Source: Pseudomonas sp. MIACH (GTDB taxonomy: Bacteria > Pseudomonadota > Gammaproteobacteria > Pseudomonadales > Pseudomonadaceae). From it: DNA of 64,000 bases. Below the pieces are notes generated by a model. It searched no databases. It was not told where the DNA came from and was given only the letters and a program-made list of their open reading frames with translations. Where the stretch lies: NCBI RefSeq assembly GCF_001269925.1, contig NZ_LHVO01000063.1, positions 62,001 to 126,000 of the forward strand, in the 5' to 3' direction. Shown here piece after piece: positions 58,305 to 64,000 of this stretch. The position numbers were made by a program, and so were the translations under genes. Numbering within the stretch: position 1 is the first letter of the stretch; each line of letters begins with the position of its first letter.

Positions 58305-58556
58305 ATGGCAGCGAATAGGCGTGAAGCGTCGAAACAAACCGGCTGGGAAGCAGAGCTGGCCAGGAACACCGAGCTGTTCTACGAGGCAGACCGCCTGGAA
58401 ACACAGGCCTACGCCATCATAGGCAGCAGCCTGGCCGATGCCGGTGACTGGCTGCGCTTTACCGAAGCGAAACAGATAGCCGACGCAAAGCGCACCGAGG
58501 CGTATCAAGACCTGATGCGTATTCGGCGCGGCATGGAGGCGGCACGCTCCGACTGA
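58305..58556 (+). CDS. Small hypothetical protein
   Basis: 83 residues, not recognised. Highly charged and helical (WEAELARNTELFYEADRLETQAYAII, then WLRFTEAKQIADAKRTEAYQDLMRIRRGM), without signal peptide or membrane segment. ATG 58305 is preferred because GGTGAAGG lies just upstream; the frame is open back to 58185 but the earlier part reads like non-coding sequence with an inverted repeat (CGAGAACGGCTCG). It follows the dctA remnant and no operon partner is visible. Confidence 0.5.
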   Translation: MAANRREASKQTGWEAELARNTELFYEADRLETQAYAIIGSSLADAGDWLRFTEAKQIADAKRTEAYQDLMRIRRGMEAARSD

Positions 58557-58629
58557 GGCCGCTCGGGGCGCTGCGGCAAGACAAAAAAAACCAATCGTTC
58601 GAGTGGCTTTTCTGGATTTTCACAGCGCC

Positions 58630-59238
58630 TCAGGAAGAAAAAACCTCCGCGCGCTGCCGTGTTGTCTTTTTGTACCGGAGCGGCTGCTGCCAGGCCAACT
58701 GCGCCTGGACCTGCGCTACGGCCTCCAACACCCGCTGTGCCCAGTTTTCGTCTTGAGGATCCACCACTACCACGCGGAAACCATGGTCATGACCTTCACT
58801 GCGCACACCTTCGGAGTCATCCACATGCAGGTCGATGTCGAAGGCCGGCGGGAATTTAGAGGGGGCGTTGGACAGGCCGTGTGCCGTCAGCGCGTGGTTG
58901 TGCAGCACGCTGTTGACCACGCCGTCGACGCGGATGCCGTAGAGCATCAGCCAACGGCGGATATAAGACGGCGTGCGACCGGACGAGGTGTAGACCCAGA
59001 TGCTGCAGCCCTGGCGGCGTAGTTCGCGGGTCAGGGAGCGTGTGCCGATCCGCAAGGGCTCACCCAGCCAACGGTGCACGCAGGCTGGCAGCCGGCTCGG
59101 CTCGACGTCGCAATGATGGAGTTGGCAGGCCAGGGTATCGTCGATATCGAAGGAAATGCGGATGCGCGGACGCTGCTGCATCAGGAAAACACGCTTGAGA
59201 GCCCGCCCTGCCTTGGCGAACACGGGATAACCGCTCAT
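58630..59238 (-). CDS. HAD-superfamily hydrolase-like protein, partner of the Fic-like protein
   Basis: 202 residues. The HAD nucleophile motif reads FDIDDTL (Asp31, Asp33), with YTSSGRTPSYIRRWL as a motif II-like Ser/Thr region and LHVDDSEGVRSEG as the acidic motif III/IV. A phosphatase acting in the cytoplasm is likely, substrate unknown. ATG 59238 overlaps the stop of the upstream Fic-like gene by one base (TGATG), so they are coupled. It is the last gene of the pst strand. The basic C-terminus (RYKKTTRQRAEVFSS) is unusual. Confidence 0.72.
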   Translation of the reverse strand: MSGYPVFAKAGRALKRVFLMQQRPRIRISFDIDDTLACQLHHCDVEPSRLPACVHRWLGEPLRIGTRSLTRELRRQGCSIWVYTSSGRTPSYIRRWLMLYGIRVDGVVNSVLHNHALTAHGLSNAPSKFPPAFDIDLHVDDSEGVRSEGHDHGFRVVVVDPQDENWAQRVLEAVAQVQAQLAWQQPLRYKKTTRQRAEVFSS

Positions 59239-59972
59239 CAATGGCCCCCTTGATAGACAGGCAAGGGCTGGTCTTTAAGAAAAAACTTGTTCGGATCCGG
59301 CGCCTGTTCTTCCAGGAAGGCGGCGTATTTTTTCTTGATCTTGGGCAATTCGTACAACGCCTTGACTCCATGTTTGGCTGAGTTGCGGATCACCGACGAA
59401 GGGTTGAAGTAGCCCTCGGCGTTCTCCAGCGTCAGCACGAACGGCGGCAAGCCTGCACGCATCAGCAAATAGCTGACAATCAGCGAACCGCTGCGGTTGT
59501 TGCCTTCAATGAACAGCTGCGGCTTGCTGAGGATGCGTACATACACCCCGGCGGCGCGCTTCCAGACTGATTCACTGCGATACGCGCAGTACCAGTTGTA
59601 CAAATCCTTGATGCCGCCCTCGACGTTGTTGAAGAAGTGTTCCTCGGTCGCCGCCAGGTGCTGGGCGTATTCCAGGCGGCGTGCCGGGTCGCTGCCGCAG
59701 AGCACGGTGGCGTTGATCTCCAGCATCAGGTTCAGTTGCTGAAGGTCGAACAGGTCGACGCCCCGCGCGACATAGTCGTCAATCAGCGCGTAGCCTTCAA
59801 GCACGTTGTGCAGCACTTCGTCGGTCAACGGGTCGCGCGGCTCGGTAAAGTCCCGGCTGAGCTCGGCGAAGCGCTGTTGCACCTCACGCAGTGCACGTTC
59901 AATCGCGGGCAAATCAAGGCGTCGTGTTGCAGGCATTGGCATTCCCATAAGCAGTTGAAAATACGGGAGCAT
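59238..59972 (-). CDS. Fic/Doc-like protein with altered active-site motif, in the pst operon
   Basis: 244 residues, mostly helical. Residues 152-162 read QLFIEGNNRSG, followed by SLIVSYLLMRAGLPPFVL. This resembles the Fic motif HPFxxGNGRxGR, but the catalytic His is Gln152, Pro is Leu153 and the second Gly is Asn159. A normal AMP-transferase would lack activity with these changes, so a binding role or different chemistry is possible. It starts 19 bases after pstB; GGGAG precedes ATG 59972 (in-frame ATGs at 59948, 59942 and 59936 are alternatives). Coupled to the HAD gene. Its place is that normally held by phoU. Assignment is tentative. Confidence 0.6.
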   Translation of the reverse strand: MLPYFQLLMGMPMPATRRLDLPAIERALREVQQRFAELSRDFTEPRDPLTDEVLHNVLEGYALIDDYVARGVDLFDLQQLNLMLEINATVLCGSDPARRLEYAQHLAATEEHFFNNVEGGIKDLYNWYCAYRSESVWKRAAGVYVRILSKPQLFIEGNNRSGSLIVSYLLMRAGLPPFVLTLENAEGYFNPSSVIRNSAKHGVKALYELPKIKKKYAAFLEEQAPDPNKFFLKDQPLPVYQGGH

Positions 59973-59991
59973 CCCAGCTCCCGCAGGGGCA

Positions 59992-60810
59992 TCAGCTGAA
60001 CTTGCCGCTGATGTAGTCCCCGGTCATTTGTTCACGCGGGTTCTCGAAGATCTGCGCCGTCGGGCCCATCTCCACCAGGTAGCCGGTGCGCGTGCCCTGG
60101 GAAATATCCACCGAGAAAAACGCCGTGGTGTCGGCCACACGGATGGCCTGCTGCATGTTGTGGGTCACCAGGGCGATGGTGTAGTCCTTCTTCAGCTCGA
60201 CCATCAACTCCTCGACCCGGCGCGTGGCAATCGGGTCAAGCGCCGAGCAGGGTTCATCGAGCAACAGCACTTCCGGCTCGGTGGCGATGGCGCGGGCGAT
60301 GCACAGACGTTGCTGCTGGCCACCGGACAGCGACAGGCCGCTGACCTTGAGCTTGTCCTTGACCTCATCCCACAGCGCAGCGCCTTGCAGGGCGTGCTTG
60401 ACGCGGTCGCCCAGGTCGCCTTTGTAGCGATTCAGACGCAGGCCGAAGGCGACGTTGTCGAAGATGCTCATCGAGAACGGGTTCGGCTGCTGGAACACCA
60501 TGCCGATGTAGCGGCGCACGACCACCGGATCCACGCCCTTGCCATAGACGTCCTGCCCGAGGAAGTGCACATGGCCCTCGAAACGGAAGCCTTTGACCAG
60601 GTCGTTCATGCGGTTGAGGCTACGCAGCACGGTACTTTTACCGCAGCCAGACGGGCCGATGAAGCCGGTGATCTTGTTCTTTTCGATCGGCACATGGCTG
60701 TCACGCACGGCCATGAAGTTGCCGTAGAAGATCTTGTCCAGCTTGCAGTCCATGACCACAGGTGCCTGGGTGACAAACGGAGCGGCTATTTGCGCAGTTG
60801 ATACGTTCAA
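59992..60810 (-). CDS. pstB: PstB: phosphate ABC transporter ATP-binding protein
   Basis: 272 residues. Walker A is GPSGCGKST, the Q-loop lies in VFQQPNPFSMSIFDNVAFGL, the signature is LSGGQQQRLCIARA and Walker B is LLLDEPCSALDP, then the switch His in ALVTHNMQQA. PstB powers PstCA. The start appears to be TTG 60810 with GGGAG about 9 bases upstream, as no ATG is better placed. It is 19 bp from pstA. The gene downstream is not phoU. Confidence 0.94.
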   Translation of the reverse strand: MNVSTAQIAAPFVTQAPVVMDCKLDKIFYGNFMAVRDSHVPIEKNKITGFIGPSGCGKSTVLRSLNRMNDLVKGFRFEGHVHFLGQDVYGKGVDPVVVRRYIGMVFQQPNPFSMSIFDNVAFGLRLNRYKGDLGDRVKHALQGAALWDEVKDKLKVSGLSLSGGQQQRLCIARAIATEPEVLLLDEPCSALDPIATRRVEELMVELKKDYTIALVTHNMQQAIRVADTTAFFSVDISQGTRTGYLVEMGPTAQIFENPREQMTGDYISGKFS

Positions 60811-60829
60811 GATTCAGATGCTCCCGTTT

Positions 60830-61741
60830 TCAATACTTTGGCTTGCCGAAGATACGGCTCACGATATTCACGACCAGCACGATCATTACCAGTACCAGCG
60901 ACGCCGCCCATGCGAGTTCAAGCTGGTTGTCGAAGGGCATGCCGGAGAAGTTGTAGATCAGCACGGCCAGCGAGGCCGTCGGATTCATCACCGCCAGGCT
61001 GCCGTCGTGGTAGATCCAGTAGTTGCTGAACAGCGCGGTAAACAACAGCGGCGCGGTTTCGCCTGCGGCGCGGGCCACGGCGAGCATCACGCCGGTGAGG
61101 ATTGCCGGCAGGCCGGTGGGCAGGACGATTTTCCAGATCACCTGGGAGCGGGTGCAGCCCATGCCGTAGGCGGCGTCCTTCATGATCTTGGGCACCATGC
61201 GCATCGACTCTTCAGCCGTCAGCACCACGATCGGCAGCATCAGTACCGCCAGCGCCACACCACCGGCCGGGGCCGAGTAGGTGCCGGTGGTCATCACCAC
61301 CAGGGCGTAGGCGAATACACCGGCCAGGATGGAAGGCAGGCCGGTGAGCATCTTCGCGGCAAAACGCGCGGCGTTCGCCAGCTTGCTGTCCGGGCCCAGT
61401 TCGGCGAGGAAGATCGCCGCCATGATGCCGACCGGCACGGCGATGGCAGCGGCAATGCCGACCATCACGAAAGTACCGGCCATCGCGTTGCCGAAACCGC
61501 CGCCGGTCTCGAAACCGGTGGGTGGCAGTTCGGTGAACACTTCAAGGCTCAGGCGTGCGCCGCCGCGCATGATCAGCATGTAGAGCACGGAAATCAGCGG
61601 CACGCTGGCCAGCAGCGCGCCCGTCCAGACCAGGGTGGTCAACACCAGGCTGCGCAGGGCACGGCCTTCGAACCGGCGTTGCAGGCTGGGCAGTGCGCCG
61701 GCGGGGGACGTCAGGTCGGTTGCAGCAGTGAGGTCAGTCAT
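60830..61741 (-). CDS. pstA: PstA: phosphate ABC transporter permease
   Basis: 303 residues with six hydrophobic helices and the ABC permease EAA loop (AAYGMGCTRSQVIWKIVLPTGLPAILTGVMLAVARAAGETAPLL). Conserved pstA stretches are TGLPSILAGVFAYALVV and NYWIYHDGS. It forms the phosphate channel with PstC. ATG 61741 overlaps the pstC stop by one base; GTG 61744 is an alternative. Confidence 0.93.
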   Translation of the reverse strand: MTDLTAATDLTSPAGALPSLQRRFEGRALRSLVLTTLVWTGALLASVPLISVLYMLIMRGGARLSLEVFTELPPTGFETGGGFGNAMAGTFVMVGIAAAIAVPVGIMAAIFLAELGPDSKLANAARFAAKMLTGLPSILAGVFAYALVVMTTGTYSAPAGGVALAVLMLPIVVLTAEESMRMVPKIMKDAAYGMGCTRSQVIWKIVLPTGLPAILTGVMLAVARAAGETAPLLFTALFSNYWIYHDGSLAVMNPTASLAVLIYNFSGMPFDNQLELAWAASLVLVMIVLVVNIVSRIFGKPKY

Positions 61742-62706
61742 CACTTATTACCCCGTTGGGCGTACATCATGATCATGGAGCCGAAGATGTTCACGATCAG
61801 CGTGATCAACATCAGCACCAGTGCGGCGTACATCAGCACCTCGATCTCGTTCGGCCCGGCTTCAGGGAAGTTCAGCGCCAGCAAGGCCGCCAGGGTGTTG
61901 GCCGGTGCGAACAACGACAGAGAGATGTTGTTGGCGTTGCCCACCAGCATGGCCAGGGCCATGGTTTCACCGAGCGCGCGGCCCAGGCCCAGCACCAGGG
62001 AACCGAAGATGCCGGTGGCGGCGGACGGCACCATCACCTTGAGAATCGCTTCCCAGTGGGTGGTACCCATGCCGTAGGCGGCTTGCTTGGTTTTCATCGG
62101 CACGGCGGTGAGCGCATCCTGCGACACGGCGGCGATGGTCGGCAAAATCATGATTGCAAGCACCAGGGCTGCCGGGAGCAACCCCGGCCCGCTCAGGGAC
62201 GTGCCGAAAAAGGGGATCCAGCCAAGTTCAGTGTTCAACCATGCGGTCAACGGCCGAATTGCCGGGATGACCACGTAAATGCCCCAGAGGCCGTAAACAA
62301 CGCTGGGGATGGCCGCGAGCAGTTCGACGATGGTACGAAACACCGCCGCCAGCTTCGCCGGCAAAAAATCCTGAGTGAGGAAAATCGCCATGCTGACGCC
62401 GAAAACACCTGCGATCAGCAACGCGATAAAGGCACTGTAAAGCGTGCCCCAGATGGCCGGCAGAATGCCGTACTTGCCTTGGTTGACATCCCAGACGCTG
62501 CCCAGCAGCACGTCAAAACCGTGCTTTTCCATGCCTGGAAGGGCCTTGCGACCGACTTCGAACACCAGGGCAAACACCAACGCCAGCACCAGGACCACGC
62601 CTATTCGTGCAAGCGCACGGAAGGTGCGGTCAACCAGGAAGTCCTTCGTAGAAGGTGGCTGGCAGGCAGAATCCGGGTTACCCGGTACGACAAACGGTGT
62701 GTTCAT
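61741..62706 (-). CDS. pstC: PstC: phosphate ABC transporter permease
   Basis: 321 residues. After a cytoplasmic N-terminus it has six helices and an EAA loop (AAYGMGTTHWEAILKVMVPSAATGIFGSLVLGLGRALGETMAL). PVVYGLWGIY-like and GPGLLPAALVLAIMILPTIAAVS stretches are family features. It partners PstA. It follows pstS after a 74-bp gap containing a GC-rich CTCTC/GAGAG fold that may trim pstCAB expression relative to the binding protein. Confidence 0.93.
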   Translation of the reverse strand: MNTPFVVPGNPDSACQPPSTKDFLVDRTFRALARIGVVLVLALVFALVFEVGRKALPGMEKHGFDVLLGSVWDVNQGKYGILPAIWGTLYSAFIALLIAGVFGVSMAIFLTQDFLPAKLAAVFRTIVELLAAIPSVVYGLWGIYVVIPAIRPLTAWLNTELGWIPFFGTSLSGPGLLPAALVLAIMILPTIAAVSQDALTAVPMKTKQAAYGMGTTHWEAILKVMVPSAATGIFGSLVLGLGRALGETMALAMLVGNANNISLSLFAPANTLAALLALNFPEAGPNEIEVLMYAALVLMLITLIVNIFGSMIMMYAQRGNK

Positions 62707-62780
62707 TGGCTAATTCCGGAACAGGGGGGTAACTCTCCCGGCCGGGCTGACAGCACCCGCCGAGAGAGGCCTCACGAGCG

Positions 62781-63809
62781 TTACTGGATGTTGGCAGACG
62801 CTTTGCGAACCTGTTCGACCACCGATTTCGGCAGCGGGATATAGCCCATCGAGTCGGCGATTTTCTGACCTTCGGTCAGGCTGTACTCGACCATTTCACG
62901 CATGGCTTTGGCTTTGGCCGGGTTGCCGTTGTCCTTGCGGAAGATCATCCAGGTGTAGGACGTGATCGGGTAGGACTTGGCACCGTCCGGGTCCGGCAGC
63001 CAGGCCACCAGGCTTTCCGGCATCTTCACTGCTGCCAGTGCTTCGGCACCGCTTTCGGCGTTAGGTACGACGTACTTGCCGGCCTTGTTTTGCAGCTGGG
63101 CAAAGTCAACCTTGGCGAGCTTGGCGAAGCCGTATTCGATGTAGCCAATCGCGCCTGGAGTCTGGCGCACGGTGGCGGTCACACCATCGTTCTTCGGCGA
63201 TTTGATGAATTTGTCGCTGGCTGGCCAGTTGACGGTGTTGCCTTCACCCAAGTCCTTCTGGAACTGCGGGTTGATGGCCGCCAAGTGCTTGGTGAAAACG
63301 GCAGTGGTACCGCTGGAGTCCGCACGCACGACCACGGTGATCGGCATGTCCGGCAGTTTCAGGCCAGGGTTGGCAGCGACGATCTGCGGATCGTTCCACT
63401 TGGTGATCTTGCCCAGGAAGATGTTGGAGTACACATCGCGTGGCAGCTTAAGTTCTTTAGGATTGCCTGGCAGGTTGAACGCCAGCACGATTTCGCCTGC
63501 GGTCATCGGCAGCAACTGCACGCCTTCGGCGACCTTGGCGATGTCTTCATCTTTCATCGCCGAGTCACTGGCGGCGAAGTCCACGGTTTTGTTCAGGAAG
63601 TCCTGTACACCCGCGCCGCTGCCTTTGGATTGGTAGTCAACGGTGACGCCATCGGTCTTCTTGCTGAAATCCTTGAACCAGGTGAGGTAGATCGGCGCTG
63701 GGAAACTGGCGCCAGAACCTGTCAGACGGACGTTCTCGGCAGCAAATACCGAGGTGGCACTTAGAGAAACCGCAACGGCGAGTGCAGCTGACTTCATCAG
63801 ACGTTTCAT
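62781..63809 (-). CDS. pstS: PstS: periplasmic phosphate-binding protein
   Basis: 342 residues. The signal peptide (MKRLMKSAALAVAVSLSATSVFA, cut near 23) precedes a phosphate-binding fold with LTGSGASFPAPIYLTWF, YQSKGSGAGVQDFL, DFAASDSAM, VVVRADSSGTTAVFTKHL and TVRQTPGAIGYIEYG. The loop residues Ser/Asp/Arg/Gly-Thr match phosphate ligands. It opens the pstSCAB operon. Binding of PhoB upstream is likely: a Pho-box-like site lies at 63858-63876. Confidence 0.94.
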   Translation of the reverse strand: MKRLMKSAALAVAVSLSATSVFAAENVRLTGSGASFPAPIYLTWFKDFSKKTDGVTVDYQSKGSGAGVQDFLNKTVDFAASDSAMKDEDIAKVAEGVQLLPMTAGEIVLAFNLPGNPKELKLPRDVYSNIFLGKITKWNDPQIVAANPGLKLPDMPITVVVRADSSGTTAVFTKHLAAINPQFQKDLGEGNTVNWPASDKFIKSPKNDGVTATVRQTPGAIGYIEYGFAKLAKVDFAQLQNKAGKYVVPNAESGAEALAAVKMPESLVAWLPDPDGAKSYPITSYTWMIFRKDNGNPAKAKAMREMVEYSLTEGQKIADSMGYIPLPKSVVEQVRKASANIQ

Positions 63810-63857
63810 TCAGGGAAATCCTTGTGATTACGGGCTCCCGGAACTTTGCAGCAGGTT

Positions 63858-63876
63858 TGTTACGCTTTTATGAAAA
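63858..63876 (-). promoter_or_regulatory. Pho-box-like site upstream of pstS
   Basis: On the minus strand TTTTCAT-AAAA-GCGTAACA has two 7-mers resembling CTGTCAT/CTGTCAC (5 of 7 and 4 of 7) at the canonical 4-base spacing, about 50 bp before the pstS start. Confidence 0.45.
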
Positions 63877-63921
63877 TTGAATGGCAAACCGCTATTTCGT
63901 CCCTCCTTTCCGCCGCATCCG

Positions 63922-63956
63922 CGCATTTTGTTGTAATTGGTTGGTAACAAAATGCG
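63922..63956. promoter_or_regulatory. Inverted repeat with a second, outward Pho-box-like site
   Basis: 11-bp arms CGCATTTTGTT and AACAAAATGCG enclose TTGTAAT-TGGT-TGGTAAC (63931-63948), a Pho-box-like direct repeat on the plus strand. It faces a gene beyond the window. Confidence 0.35.
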
Positions 63957-64000
63957 ACTAAGACTTTGCCATCCTCCACGACGCGAGCTCCTTCCCATGT

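Overview
This window looks like chromosomal DNA of a Pseudomonas, most likely the P. fluorescens group. The evidence is the high-GC coding, the dauBAR locus that closely resembles the P. aeruginosa one, a levansucrase without a signal peptide, and at least seven copies or half-copies of the GTGGGAGGGGGCTTGCTCCC-type REP palindrome. About 46 protein genes can be supported. I saw no rRNA, tRNA, CRISPR array or intact insertion sequence.

Layout. 1-378 is the end of an amino-acid permease. 443-15595 is a methylated-amine/one-carbon island. On the minus strand it encodes a gamma-glutamylmethylamide synthetase-like enzyme (gmaS), the three N-methylglutamate synthase subunits (mgsABC) and an ammonium transporter (amt). 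A XRE-cupin regulator follows on the plus strand, then purU, folD and four subunits homologous to tetrameric sarcosine oxidase / N-methylglutamate dehydrogenase (mgdABCD). A second folD lies at the left edge. Together these can carry methylamine to glutamate plus methylene-THF, formyl-THF and formate. A sigma-54-type promoter and a repeated TTCC-N5-RGAA operator link the two divergent halves.

15583-19065 holds an NCS1 permease, a flavin reductase and a luciferase-like monooxygenase, tied together by an 18-bp motif at all three promoters. 19224-22388 holds a MORN-type lipoprotein, a DUF1810 protein, a small membrane protein and a sirtuin. 22569-24977 is membrane PQQ glucose dehydrogenase, followed by an unknown membrane protein. 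25938-32669 is D-xylose use (xylR, xylA, xylFGH) with REP elements inside the operon. 32838-35761 is a chemoreceptor paired with a periplasmic sugar-type binding protein but no transporter. 35987-38427 is a levansucrase and a pectate lyase, both lacking signal peptides. 38670-41216 is mmsA with a divergent LysR regulator.

41285-44808 is the D-arginine racemisation operon dauBAR plus a basic-amino-acid binding protein. 45072-50449 is an acyl-CoA synthetase, a glucarate dehydratase-family enzyme with an MFS transporter, and a divergent LysR regulator. 50598-52559 is a NIT-domain chemoreceptor. 52917-56963 is a three-subunit molybdenum hydroxylase ending in a tri-haem cytochrome c. 57302-58556 is a patchwork with a BrnTA toxin-antitoxin pair, a dicarboxylate-transporter remnant and a small orphan gene. 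58630-63809 is a pstSCAB phosphate transporter operon. Where phoU would be expected, it continues into a Fic-like protein with an altered active-site motif and a HAD-family protein.
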